A stretch of 64,000 nt of DNA from Neorhizobium huautlense (lineage in GTDB: Bacteria; Pseudomonadota; Alphaproteobacteria; Rhizobiales; Rhizobiaceae): assembly GCF_002968575.1 (NCBI RefSeq), contig NZ_PVBM01000002.1, positions 62,001 to 126,000 of the forward strand. Direction: 5' to 3'. The notes below the pieces were generated by a model. The model did not search any database. It had not been told where the DNA came from and saw only the letters and a program-made list of their open reading frames with translations. This document shows positions 27,195 to 36,585 of the stretch, in pieces (within the stretch, counting starts at the first letter, position 1; each line of letters starts with the position of its first letter). The translations under genes were made by a program, and so were the position numbers.

Positions 27195-28973
27195 ATGCGC
27201 GACATTGCCGAAATACATGAGCGTATCGCCAAAGCGTTCGCGTCTCCCACCTCGGTCGAAAATGCCGAACCGGTGGAGGAGCAGGCTGTGCCTGCCTTGG
27301 GCCTTGGTCCACGCGAACAACCCCGCCCACCGGCCAATGCGGTCGCGGCGCTGTTTTCCCGCATCTTTGAATGGCGCCGCAGGCGCACGGTTTCCCGCCT
27401 GCATCAGGCCTGGAAAGATGCCGAGGCTGCCAGTGCGGCAAAATCCCGGCAGATCGCGACGGTTGTGCATGAAATCCGCACGCCGCTGAACGGCATCCTC
27501 GGGATGACCCATCTGCTCGGCCAGACGAAGCTGACCGCAGAGCAGCAGAACTATCTGAGCGGCATCCGCCAGTCCGGTTATGCCCTGGCGCAGCTCGTGG
27601 AGGACCTGCTCGACTATTCGACGTTGGAGGCAGGCCGCTTCAAGCTCAACAATCGCGCCGAGAACCTGCGGCATGTGATCGAAAGCGTGGTTGAACTGCT
27701 GGCGCCTCGTGCGCACGAAAAACGCATCGAAATCGCCGCCACCGTAGACGCCGATCTCCCGGATCTGCTGGACTTCGATCCAGCGCGCATCCGGCAGGTG
27801 CTTTTCAACGTGATCGGCAATGCCGTTAAGTTCACCGCGGAGGGCGGCGTTCTGGTGCGGGCCTGTGTCGACAACGGCAATGTAGCGATTGCGGTCATCG
27901 ATAGCGGTCCCGGCATGACGCCCGACGAACAGCGGCGGATCTTCGGTGAGTTCGAACAAATGGGCACCGCTGAAGCGCGCAGCGGAGGCACCGGGCTCGG
28001 CCTCGGAATTGCCTCTCGCATCCTCACCGAATTCGGCGGTTCTCTGTCCGTTGCGAGTCGCAAGGGAAGCGGCAGCACCTTCACGATCCGCTTTCCGCTG
28101 CAGCTTGCGGAAGTTGCGCAATCCGGCACCGTCGAGCGTAACCAGTTGCTGGCCCGCTCCCGTGTCTTGCTTCTGGCGCCCGATGGCCCGGCGGCGAGGG
28201 CGATGGTCGCGACCATCGAGACCCTGGGCGGTCGCTGCCGGCACGTGTCGAATACGGCGGAGGCCCAGATGCTGATCGACCGGGCGGAAGCCGGGCCTGT
28301 GCCCTACACCGATCTCATCGTCGACCACCGGCTGGCATCCGACTACGCCAATGAAAAAGCGCATGCGCCGCTGCACCGTATCCTGCTTGTCAACCCGGAG
28401 GAACGAGCCTCCCAGCCGCAGGATTTCTTCGATGCCTGGCTCATTCGGCCGCTTCGCGAGAAATCGCTGATCGACGTGCTGAGCGGCCTGCTCAGGGGGT
28501 TCGGCACGCGCGATGCGCTGAACGACAACCAGGTGCCGCCGGCGCCCGTGATCGAAAAACAGGTCGATGGTCTTTCTATCCTGCTCGGTGAAGATGATCC
28601 GGTCAGCGCCCTGCTCACCCGTTCCATTCTCGTAAAGGCAGGGCATCGCGTCATCCTCGCCGAAGATTTTCCCGCATTGCTGGAAGATGCGCTGCGGGAA
28701 GAGGCCCGGCCCGATCTGGTTATCTCGGATATGCATATGCCGGGAGGGACGGTACTCGACCTACTCTCGGCATTGCGCAAGGTAGAGAACCAGGGCGGCC
28801 TCGCACCCGTTCCGGTCATCGTCCTCACCGGAGAAAGCCGGGAAAATATCCGGCGGGAGGCCCTCCTTAATGGCGCGAGCGTTGTCTTGGGCAAACCGGT
28901 CGACCCGCTGAAGCTTCTGGACGAGATCCAGGCTCTGGACGCGGCCGCGTCCGGTCGTCAACAGATCCGTTGA
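27195..28973 (+). CDS. Soluble hybrid sensor histidine kinase / response regulator
   Basis: A 592-residue protein without a membrane segment, so a cytosolic sensor. An Arg-rich helix (60-85) leads into HisKA with the phosphorylated His in ATVVHEIRTPLNGILGM (His92). The ATPase has NVIGNAVKFT (N box), DSGPGMTP (G1) and GGTGLGLGIA (G2). The stretch from about 325 to 440 looks like a degenerate receiver without the phospho-Asp context. The final receiver has GEDDPVSALL, the phospho-Asp in VISDMHMPG and Lys in VLGKPVDP. Input signal and partner are unknown. It sits between lspA and olsB, 55 bp after lspA. Confidence 0.93.
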   Translation: MRDIAEIHERIAKAFASPTSVENAEPVEEQAVPALGLGPREQPRPPANAVAALFSRIFEWRRRRTVSRLHQAWKDAEAASAAKSRQIATVVHEIRTPLNGILGMTHLLGQTKLTAEQQNYLSGIRQSGYALAQLVEDLLDYSTLEAGRFKLNNRAENLRHVIESVVELLAPRAHEKRIEIAATVDADLPDLLDFDPARIRQVLFNVIGNAVKFTAEGGVLVRACVDNGNVAIAVIDSGPGMTPDEQRRIFGEFEQMGTAEARSGGTGLGLGIASRILTEFGGSLSVASRKGSGSTFTIRFPLQLAEVAQSGTVERNQLLARSRVLLLAPDGPAARAMVATIETLGGRCRHVSNTAEAQMLIDRAEAGPVPYTDLIVDHRLASDYANEKAHAPLHRILLVNPEERASQPQDFFDAWLIRPLREKSLIDVLSGLLRGFGTRDALNDNQVPPAPVIEKQVDGLSILLGEDDPVSALLTRSILVKAGHRVILAEDFPALLEDALREEARPDLVISDMHMPGGTVLDLLSALRKVENQGGLAPVPVIVLTGESRENIRREALLNGASVVLGKPVDPLKLLDEIQALDAAASGRQQIR

Positions 28974-28994
28974 CGGAATCACTACCGGAACATA

Positions 28995-29040
28995 TTGTCA
29001 CAAAAGTTGTCACGTTCCTGTTGCAGAGACGTGATTTATG
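28995..29040 (+). promoter_or_regulatory. PhoB-box-like direct repeats before olsB
   Basis: TTGTCAC (28995-29001), TTGTCAC (29007-29013) and CTGTTGC (29018-29024) recur every 12 and 11 bases, close to the rhizobial Pho box of CTGTCAT units at 11-bp spacing. A TTTATG follows 10 bp later (29035-29040) as a possible -10. Phosphate starvation is known to induce ornithine-lipid formation in Sinorhizobium through PhoB. Confidence 0.5.
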
Positions 29041-29072
29041 GCGGTGATCCAACCGGTACGGGACGAATCACC

Positions 29073-29945
29073 ATGACACTTGAACTCCTGAACCGTAACT
29101 TGACCTCTGAAAAAACCCAGTCGCCGGCACCTGCCCCGGCAAGCGGCGATACCTTCGGCCGCATAGGCACGCTGGAAACCCGGCTTGCACGCAATGATCG
29201 CGAAATCGACGCCGCGCAGGCCGTGCGTTACCGCGTCTTTGTCGAAGAGATGGGCGCGACCCTGAATTCGGACGCCATGCGGCGCCGGCGCGATGTCGAT
29301 TCCTATGACGCTATCTGCGACCATCTGCTTGTGATCGACCATGCGATTGAGGGCGATATCGAGGACCAGATCGTCGGCACCTATCGCCTGCTGAGGCAGG
29401 ACGTGGCGCTCGCCAACGGCGGCTTCTATTCGGCCTCCGAGTTCGACATCGAGCCGCTGCTCTCCCGTCACCCGGACAAGCAGTTCATGGAACTTGGCCG
29501 TTCCTGCGTATTGCCGGATTATCGCACCAAACGCACCGTCGAACTGCTCTGGCAGGGCAACTGGGCCTACTCGCTGAAACACGGCATGAGCGCCATGTTC
29601 GGTTGTGCCTCCTTCCCGGGAATCTACCCGGAGGAGCACGCGCTGGCGCTGTCCTTCCTGCATCACACGGTTTCTACCAAGGGGGAGTGGGCAGTCTCCG
29701 CCCGTCCGGAACTCTATCGCAAGATGGATCTGATGCCATTCGAAGGCGTCAACGCCAAGAAGGCGCTGATGGCCCTGCCGCCGCTGATCAAGGGCTATCT
29801 GCGTCTCGGTGCGATGATCGGCGACGGTGCCGTCGTCGACCACGCCTTCAATACGACCGACGTGCTCGTCGTCTTGCCGATCGCCTCGATCTCCAGCCGC
29901 TACGTCAACTACTATGGCGCCGACGCCGGCCGGTTTGCGAGCTAA
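29073..29945 (+). CDS. olsB: OlsB, L-ornithine N-alpha-acyltransferase
   Basis: A 290-residue GNAT-like enzyme that transfers a 3-hydroxyacyl chain from acyl-ACP to ornithine, the first step to ornithine lipid. IDAAQAVRYRVFVEEMGA, DVDSYDAICDHLLVID, GTYRLLRQDVA and FMELGRSCVLPDYRTKR are the family landmarks. Length matches the roughly 296-residue Sinorhizobium enzyme. I chose ATG 29073 as the first start after the Pho-box-like repeats. The likely second enzyme, OlsA, is encoded at 46539. It is convergent with the malic enzyme gene. Confidence 0.92.
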   Translation: MTLELLNRNLTSEKTQSPAPAPASGDTFGRIGTLETRLARNDREIDAAQAVRYRVFVEEMGATLNSDAMRRRRDVDSYDAICDHLLVIDHAIEGDIEDQIVGTYRLLRQDVALANGGFYSASEFDIEPLLSRHPDKQFMELGRSCVLPDYRTKRTVELLWQGNWAYSLKHGMSAMFGCASFPGIYPEEHALALSFLHHTVSTKGEWAVSARPELYRKMDLMPFEGVNAKKALMALPPLIKGYLRLGAMIGDGAVVDHAFNTTDVLVVLPIASISSRYVNYYGADAGRFAS

Positions 29946-30138
29946 CGCACCAGCCTGATTGGCCCGTTATATTGCGCGATCGTTCGTCCGGAGTCAGCAG
30001 CGGCATGCCTTCGGTCATGCTCTGCTTGCCAGCTCTGGCGATCACAAAACCCTCTCCTTTTGCCGCCTCCTCGACAAAGTGCGACAGATGAGTTTTCGCT
30101 TCATGAATATTGACCGTCTTCGTGGCAAAAGTAATCGA

Positions 30139-30167
30139 GTGGACTTAGTTTACTAAACTTCGTCCAC
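30139..30167. repeat. Long inverted repeat between olsB and the malic enzyme gene
   Basis: GTGGACTTAGTTTA-C-TAAACTTCGTCCAC: 14-base arms with 12 complementary positions around one base. It lies between two convergent genes, in the only non-coding gap of 245 bp. There is no T run, so a simple intrinsic terminator is unlikely; it may bind a protein or act as a weak two-way terminator. Confidence 0.55.
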
Positions 30168-30190
30168 CCGGGTGCTGTCTTCACTGGGGC

Positions 30191-32473
30191 TCACGTCCCG
30201 GCATTGTAAGCTGCGATCGCCGCCATGTTGACGATGTCGCTGTCCTTGGCGCCCATCGAAGTGATCTGCACCGACTTGTCGAGTCCGACGAGTAGCGGTC
30301 CGATGACTGTCGAAGCGCCAAGCTCCTGCAGCATGCGTGTCGAGATCGATGCCGAATGGATCGCCGGCATGACGAGCACGTTGGCGGTGCCGGAAAGCCG
30401 GCAGAACGGGTACTGCTCCATGCGGTGCGGATTGAGCGCCACGTCGGCTCCCATCTCGCCATCGTATTCGAAGTCCACCCGCCGCTGGTCGAGGATCTTC
30501 ACCGCCTCGCGCACCCGTTCGGAACGCTCGCCGATCGGCTGGCCGAAGGTGGAATAGGCAAGCAATGCAACGCGCGGCTCGTAACCCATGCGCTTGGCAA
30601 CGCGTGCGGCTTCGACGGCGATATCGGCGATGTCCTCGGCATTCGGCATGTCGTGGACCGCCGTATCGGCGACGAAGATCGTCCGGCCGCGCGAGATCAC
30701 TAGCGAGACGCCGATCACCTTGTGGCCGGGCTTGGGGTCGATGCAGCGGCGAATATCCTGCAGTGCGGTCGCGTAGTTGCGGGTCGTGCCGGTTACCATC
30801 GCGTCCGCGTCGCCAATCGCCACCATGGTCGCGGCAAAGTGGTTGCGGTCGTTGTGAATGAGGCGCTGGACGTCGCGATGCAGGAATCCTTGCCGTTGCA
30901 GCCGGGCGTAGAGATGATCCGTATAAGCCTCGACCCGATTGGAAAGGCGGGCATTGAGGATTTCGATGCCGGGGCGGTCGAGCTCTATGCCGGCCTTTTC
31001 CGCTGTCGCGCGGATCACGTCGTCGCGGCCGAGCAGGATTGCGGTTCCGAGTTCCTGATGGCAGAAGGAGATCGCCGCCCGCATGACCTGTTCTTCCTCC
31101 GCCTCCGCGAAGACCACCCGTTTCGGAAAGCGGCGCACGCGCTCGTAAATGCCTTGGGTGGTAGCGGCGATGGGGTCGCGGCGGGCGGAGAGCTCGCGGC
31201 CATAGGCGGCAAGGTCCGTAATGTTCCTGCGCGCCACGCCGCTTTCCATTGCCGCTTCCGCAACGGCGACCGGGATCGCCGAAATCAGCCGCGGATCGAA
31301 CGGCACGGGGATAATATATTGAGCGCCGAAGCGCGGCCGGTTGCCCTGGTAGGCCGCGGCGACATCGTCCGGCACGTCTTCCCGTGCCAGTTTGGCAAGG
31401 GCTCTGACAGCCGCGATCTTCATCGCATCGTTGATCTGGCTTGCCCGAACGTCGAGAGCGCCCCGGAAAATGTAAGGAAAGCCGAGGACGTTGTTGACCT
31501 GATTCGGATAGTCCGAGCGGCCGGTCGCCATAATCGCATCGTCACGGATACGGGCGACTTCTTCCGGCGTGATTTCCGGATCCGGGTTCGCCATGGCGAA
31601 GATGATCGGCTTGTCGGCCATGGAGCGGATCATCTCTTCGCTGAAGGCGCCTTTCTGGGAAAGGCCGAACACGACATCCGCGCCCTTCATCGCCTCTTCA
31701 AGCGTCCGCTTGCTCGTCTTCACCGCATGCGCCGATTTCCACTGGTTCATACCCTCGGTGCGCCCCTGGAAGATGACGCCCTTGGTGTCGCAGAGGATGA
31801 TGTTTTCCGGATTGAAGCCCATCGCCTTGATGAGTTCGACGCAGGCGATCGCCGCAGCCCCCGCGCCGTTGCAGACGAGCTTCGTCGTCTTGAGGTCGCG
31901 TCCGGTCAGTTCCAGCGCATTGATGAGGCCGGCGGCGGCAATGATTGCCGTGCCGTGCTGGTCGTCATGGAAGACCGGGATATCCATCAGCTCGCGCAAG
32001 CGGCTTTCGATGATGAAGCACTCCGGCGCCTTGATATCTTCGAGATTGATGCCGCCGAAGGAGGGGCCGAGGAAGCGCACGCAGTTGATGAATTCGTCGA
32101 CGTTCTCGGTATCGACCTCGAGATCGATGGAATCGACGTCGGCAAAGCGCTTGAAGAGGACGGACTTGCCTTCCATGACAGGCTTGGAGGCAAGTGCCCC
32201 GAGATTGCCGAGGCCGAGGATCGCCGTGCCGTTGGAGATGACGGCGACCATATTGCCGCGCGTCGTGTAATCGTAGGCGGTGGCAGGATCGGCCGCGATC
32301 GCCTTGACGGGCACGGCGACGCCAGGTGAATAGGCGAGCGAAAGATCGCGCTGCGTCGCCATCGGTTTGGTCGGATTGATCTCGAGTTTCCCGGGTCGGC
32401 CTTCGGAATGAAAGTCGAGCGCCTCCTGTTCGGTCACGGATGTGCGCGTGCGGGCCTTGTCGTTGACGGGCAT
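30191..32473 (-). CDS. maeB: Malic enzyme (NADP-type) with C-terminal phosphotransacetylase-like domain
   Basis: A 760-residue multidomain malic enzyme that decarboxylates malate to pyruvate. Malic domains occupy 1-430: [15 protein letters not shown], the catalytic [21 protein letters not shown] region, [10 protein letters not shown] and the nucleotide-binding [14 protein letters not shown]. Residues 440-755 are a phosphotransacetylase-like domain ([18 protein letters not shown]). Length fits rhizobial TME and DME. The position next to mutS and olsB matches the NADP-dependent Tme of Sinorhizobium. GGAGGAG lies just before the ATG. It diverges from mutS by about 120 bp. Confidence 0.94.
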   Translation of the reverse strand: MPVNDKARTRTSVTEQEALDFHSEGRPGKLEINPTKPMATQRDLSLAYSPGVAVPVKAIAADPATAYDYTTRGNMVAVISNGTAILGLGNLGALASKPVMEGKSVLFKRFADVDSIDLEVDTENVDEFINCVRFLGPSFGGINLEDIKAPECFIIESRLRELMDIPVFHDDQHGTAIIAAAGLINALELTGRDLKTTKLVCNGAGAAAIACVELIKAMGFNPENIILCDTKGVIFQGRTEGMNQWKSAHAVKTSKRTLEEAMKGADVVFGLSQKGAFSEEMIRSMADKPIIFAMANPDPEITPEEVARIRDDAIMATGRSDYPNQVNNVLGFPYIFRGALDVRASQINDAMKIAAVRALAKLAREDVPDDVAAAYQGNRPRFGAQYIIPVPFDPRLISAIPVAVAEAAMESGVARRNITDLAAYGRELSARRDPIAATTQGIYERVRRFPKRVVFAEAEEEQVMRAAISFCHQELGTAILLGRDDVIRATAEKAGIELDRPGIEILNARLSNRVEAYTDHLYARLQRQGFLHRDVQRLIHNDRNHFAATMVAIGDADAMVTGTTRNYATALQDIRRCIDPKPGHKVIGVSLVISRGRTIFVADTAVHDMPNAEDIADIAVEAARVAKRMGYEPRVALLAYSTFGQPIGERSERVREAVKILDQRRVDFEYDGEMGADVALNPHRMEQYPFCRLSGTANVLVMPAIHSASISTRMLQELGASTVIGPLLVGLDKSVQITSMGAKDSDIVNMAAIAAYNAGT

Positions 32474-32594
32474 GTCTCCTCCAGCTTTCAGCTTTTTGTG
32501 GGCAGCCGTCCTCCAGGCCGCGGCAGATTATTGTCTTTCAGGGGCCAACATCGATAGTGTCGCCAATTCCTGTGCGCAACAAGAAATCGGTTCT

Positions 32595-35324
32595 GTGACC
32601 CAATTTGAAAGATTCTCCATCGAAGCCCTGAATGCAGCCGAGCTTGCCTCGGAGGAAAGCCGCGCGTCCGCGACGCCGATGATGGAGCAGTATATCGAGA
32701 TCAAGGCGAACAACCCCGGTTCGCTGCTCTTCTATCGCATGGGTGATTTCTACGAACTGTTCTTCGAGGATGCGATCGATGCGTCCCGCGCGCTCGGCAT
32801 CACCCTGACGAAGCGTGGCCAGCACATGGGCCAGGATATTCCCATGTGTGGCGTGCCCGTGCATGCGGCGGACGACTATCTCCAGAAGCTGATCTCGCTC
32901 GGCTTCCGCGTTGCCGTCTGCGAACAGGTGGAGGACCCGGCGGAAGCAAAGAAGCGCGGTTCGAAATCGGTCGTAAAGCGCGATGTCGTCCGGCTCGTGA
33001 CGCCGGGCACGATCACAGAAGAAAAGCTGCTCGTCGCCTCCGAATCCAACTATCTGATGGCGCTCGCCCGCATCCGCGGCTCCTCGGAAGCGCAAATGGC
33101 GCTTGCCTGGATCGACATCTCGACCGGCGTCTTCCGGGTCGCTGAAACCGATCCGTCGCGCCTGCTCGCCGATATCCTGCGCATCGATCCGCGCGAGCTG
33201 ATCTTGGCTGACACTATTTTCCACGATGCGGAGTTGAAGCCGGTCTTCGACATGCTGGGCAAGGTTGCCGTGCCGCAGCCATCCGTTCTGTTCGACAGCG
33301 CCAGCGCCGAAGGCCGGATCGCCCGCTATTTCGGTGTCGGCACGCTGGACGGCTTCGGCACCTTCTCCCGCTCCGAGCTGGCCGCCGCCGCGGCCGCGGT
33401 CGCCTATGTGGAAAAGACCCAGATTGCCGAACGCCCGCCGCTCGGCCGGCCGGAACGCGAAAGCGGCGCCTCGACGCTCTTTATCGATCCCGCCACCCGC
33501 GGCAACCTGGAACTCACCCGCACACTGTCCGGTGAACGCGAAGGCACTCTCCTGAAGGCGATCGACCGCACCGTCACCGGTGGCGGCGCTCGTCTGCTCG
33601 CCGAGCGGCTGATGTCACCGCTGACTGATCCCGACCGCATCAACCGGCGGCTCGACTCGATTTCGTTCCTCTTGGAGGAGCCTGGGCTCTGCTCCGAGCT
33701 TCGTTCTTCGCTGAAACACGTGCCGGATATGCCGCGTGCGCTGTCCCGTCTGGCGCTGGATCGCGGCGGTCCGCGCGATCTCGGCAGCATCCTGCAGGGG
33801 CTGGAAGCGGCGCGCGGCGTGGCGGCCTTTCTTGATGGTGCTCTGCTGCCGGAAGAGCTCGGCAATGCGCTCACCGATTTGAAAGCCCTTCCGCTGCACC
33901 TGGAATCGATGCTTGGAAACATGCTGGCCAAGGAACTGCCGCTCCTGAAGCGCGACGGCGGCTTCCTGGCCGAAGGCGCCCATTCGGAGCTGGACGAGGT
34001 CCGTGCCCTGCGCGATCAGTCGCGCCGGGTGATTGCCGCGCTCCAGCTTCAATATGCCGAGGAAACCGGCATCAAATCGCTGAAGATCAAGCACAACAAC
34101 GTGCTTGGCTATTTCATCGAGGTCACGGCCGGCAATTCCGGCACGATGACAGACACGCCGGAGGGCAAGGCGCGCTTCATCCATCGCCAGACCATGGCAA
34201 GCGCCATGCGCTTCACCACGACCGAGCTTGCAGATCTTGAAAGCCGCATCGCCAACGCTGCCGATCGGGCGCTGACGATCGAGCTCGAAGCCTTCGGCCA
34301 GATGGTCGAGGCCGTTACCGCCGAAGCCGAGGCGATCAAGGCTGGCGCCCGAGCACTCGCCGTCGTGGATGTGGCCGCCGGTCTCGCCATGCTCGCCGAG
34401 GAATGGAACTACCGCCGCCCCGTCGTTGATGCCTCCCGCATGTTCGCGATCGAAGGGGGCCGCCATCCCGTCGTCGAACAGGCGTTGCGCCGGCAGTCCT
34501 CGGGTCCCTTCATCGCCAACGACTGCGATCTTTCCCCGTATGGGACCGGCGAGTTCGGCGCGCTCTGGCTGCTGACCGGTCCGAACATGGGCGGCAAGTC
34601 GACTTTCCTGCGCCAGAATGCGCTGATCGCCATCCTTGCGCAGATGGGCTCCTTCGTACCCGCGACGTCAGCCCATATCGGCATCGTCGACCGGCTTTTC
34701 TCACGCGTCGGTGCATCGGATGACCTGGCGCGCGGCCGGTCGACGTTCATGGTGGAGATGGTCGAGACGGCGGCGATTCTCAATCAGGCGACCGACCGGT
34801 CGCTGGTCATCCTGGACGAGATCGGCCGCGGCACCGCCACTTTCGATGGCCTGTCGATCGCCTGGGCGGCGGTCGAGCACCTGCACGAGGCGAACCGGTG
34901 CCGCGGCCTCTTTGCTACTCATTTTCATGAGCTGACGGTGCTGTCGGAAAAGCTCACCCGCCTCTCCAACGCCACGATGAAGGTCAAGGAATGGGACGGC
35001 GAGGTGATCTTCCTGCATGAGGTCGGCCCAGGTGCTGCCGACCGCTCCTACGGTATCCAGGTCGCCCGGCTTGCCGGCCTGCCTGATTCCGTCGTTGCTC
35101 GCGCTCGCGACGTTCTCACCAAGCTGGAAGATTCCGACCGCAAGAACCCGGCAAGCCAACTGATCGACGACCTGCCGCTCTTCCAGGTCGCAGTGCGCCG
35201 TGAAGAAGCCAAACGCGCCGGGCCGTCGAAAATCGAGGAAGCGCTGAAGGCAATCAATCCAGACGACATGACACCGCGCGAGGCATTGGACGCGCTTTAT
35301 GCGCTGAAGAAGCAGCTGAACTGA
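32595..35324 (+). CDS. mutS: MutS, DNA mismatch recognition protein
   Basis: A 909-residue mismatch-binding ATPase. The N-terminal clamp carries the mismatch-reading Phe-x-Glu in [14 protein letters not shown]. The connector and lever domains are full, and the ATPase has Walker [29 protein letters not shown] and Walker [12 protein letters not shown], followed by ATHFHEL. The GTG at 32595 gives a normal length; an ATG at 32442 would add 51 residues that do not fit the family, and no strong Shine-Dalgarno settles it. mutL is not in the window. Confidence 0.96.
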   Translation: MTQFERFSIEALNAAELASEESRASATPMMEQYIEIKANNPGSLLFYRMGDFYELFFEDAIDASRALGITLTKRGQHMGQDIPMCGVPVHAADDYLQKLISLGFRVAVCEQVEDPAEAKKRGSKSVVKRDVVRLVTPGTITEEKLLVASESNYLMALARIRGSSEAQMALAWIDISTGVFRVAETDPSRLLADILRIDPRELILADTIFHDAELKPVFDMLGKVAVPQPSVLFDSASAEGRIARYFGVGTLDGFGTFSRSELAAAAAAVAYVEKTQIAERPPLGRPERESGASTLFIDPATRGNLELTRTLSGEREGTLLKAIDRTVTGGGARLLAERLMSPLTDPDRINRRLDSISFLLEEPGLCSELRSSLKHVPDMPRALSRLALDRGGPRDLGSILQGLEAARGVAAFLDGALLPEELGNALTDLKALPLHLESMLGNMLAKELPLLKRDGGFLAEGAHSELDEVRALRDQSRRVIAALQLQYAEETGIKSLKIKHNNVLGYFIEVTAGNSGTMTDTPEGKARFIHRQTMASAMRFTTTELADLESRIANAADRALTIELEAFGQMVEAVTAEAEAIKAGARALAVVDVAAGLAMLAEEWNYRRPVVDASRMFAIEGGRHPVVEQALRRQSSGPFIANDCDLSPYGTGEFGALWLLTGPNMGGKSTFLRQNALIAILAQMGSFVPATSAHIGIVDRLFSRVGASDDLARGRSTFMVEMVETAAILNQATDRSLVILDEIGRGTATFDGLSIAWAAVEHLHEANRCRGLFATHFHELTVLSEKLTRLSNATMKVKEWDGEVIFLHEVGPGAADRSYGIQVARLAGLPDSVVARARDVLTKLEDSDRKNPASQLIDDLPLFQVAVRREEAKRAGPSKIEEALKAINPDDMTPREALDALYALKKQLN

Positions 35325-35446
35325 CAGCTTTTGATCTGAGAGCAAGACGGCCGGCGCATCCTGCGGCGGTCTCTTCATGCTTTTCGACTTGGAACATGAT
35401 AGGCATCGAAATCTGGATTTGAGGCGACTTTCGTCGGATATCTGCA

Positions 35447-36475
35447 TTGCTCTCCATTCCCTTGCCATTCCTTGCCGGCCTTGTCTTCGCGCTGACGCTT
35501 TATCGCAGCCTGAAGGGCGTCGAAGTCCCCGGCACCCGCCGTTATTTTTATGCTTTTCTCGTCCTTTATGCCTTGCAGGGCATCGGTGTGGGTCTGCGCT
35601 TTGGTTATGGTGTCGAGGGGTTGACACCCTTTCTTCCAGTCTCGGCATCCCTCATGCCGCCGCTTGCTTTTCTGGCGTTTCGCGGTCTGACGGCGAAGCC
35701 TCTCCCGAGGCCCTTGCTCCATCTGCTGCCGCCGCTTGCCGTTTCGGTCGCTGTTGGCTTCTTCCGCGATCTGGTGGACCTGCTGCTGCTGGCGATCTTC
35801 CTCGGCTACGCTTTCGCGCTCTGGCGGCTCACCATGGCGAACGGCACCGAGGTCATGGCCGAGGCTTCGCTGCAGCGGATGCGCCCGGCGCTTCGTGCGG
35901 CGCGCCTCACTGCCGGACTGATGTTCTTCTTTGCCGTGAGCGACGCAGGCCTCGCCGTCTATGCAGGCCTCTACGGCTCCGATGACGTGCCTTTCGTGGT
36001 CGCCATCATGAATATCGCCGCAATCGCCGCCGTGGTGGTCTATTACTTCGCGCCGGAGCTTTCGGCTTCAGGCGCTCCGGCAAGGCCGGCAATGGAGGCG
36101 ACCGCGGAAGACCGCGCCATCCTCGCCCGTGTGGAGGTGGCGCTGGAGGATCGCGAACTCTACAAGAGCGAAGATCTGAGCCTCGCGAAGCTTGCCCGCA
36201 GGACCGGCCTCTCCGTGCGGGATGTCTCTTCCGCCGTCAACCGCGCGACCGGGCTCAACGTCTCGCAATTCGTCAACAACCGGCGCGTCGCGGAAGCCTG
36301 CCGGCTCCTGCGGCAAAGCGAACGGACGGTCACGGCGATCATGTTGGATGTCGGCTTTTCGACGAAATCGAACTTCAACCGCGAATTCCGTCGCGTGACG
36401 GGCATGAGCCCGGCGCAGTACCGCATATGGGCCAAGCAGGCGCAAAGCGGCTCCGCAGAACCGAAGCGGACTTGA
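35447..36475 (+). CDS. Membrane-bound AraC-family transcriptional regulator
   Basis: A 342-residue protein. Residues 1-205 hold about seven hydrophobic segments (for instance [44 protein letters not shown]), like other membrane-embedded AraC regulators. Residues 225-335 are an AraC DNA-binding domain with the first helix-turn-helix [20 protein letters not shown] and the second [19 protein letters not shown]. The start is TTG at 35447. It probably senses an envelope signal directly, though the ligand is unknown. It is an insertion between mutS and glnD. Confidence 0.87.
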   Translation: MLSIPLPFLAGLVFALTLYRSLKGVEVPGTRRYFYAFLVLYALQGIGVGLRFGYGVEGLTPFLPVSASLMPPLAFLAFRGLTAKPLPRPLLHLLPPLAVSVAVGFFRDLVDLLLLAIFLGYAFALWRLTMANGTEVMAEASLQRMRPALRAARLTAGLMFFFAVSDAGLAVYAGLYGSDDVPFVVAIMNIAAIAAVVVYYFAPELSASGAPARPAMEATAEDRAILARVEVALEDRELYKSEDLSLAKLARRTGLSVRDVSSAVNRATGLNVSQFVNNRRVAEACRLLRQSERTVTAIMLDVGFSTKSNFNREFRRVTGMSPAQYRIWAKQAQSGSAEPKRT

Positions 36476-36585
36476 ACTTTGTGTCGGGAAGAAACAACTT
36501 TGAAACGACCGGCAGTGATAATTGTTGGTCAAGGTGCCCCGAAATCGCTATAGCCTCCCCGGCAGGCCGGCACCGGCAGGATAAC

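Noticed and set aside
27144..28736. 530-residue open frame on the minus strand
   Set aside because: It is the antisense shadow of the hybrid kinase, whose domains and motifs are clear on the plus strand.
29959..30156. Short 65-residue frame after olsB
   Set aside because: No recognisable ribosome site or family match; it overlaps a palindrome between convergent genes.
30722..32329. 535-residue open frame on the plus strand
   Set aside because: It is antisense to the malic enzyme gene, which has complete conserved domains.
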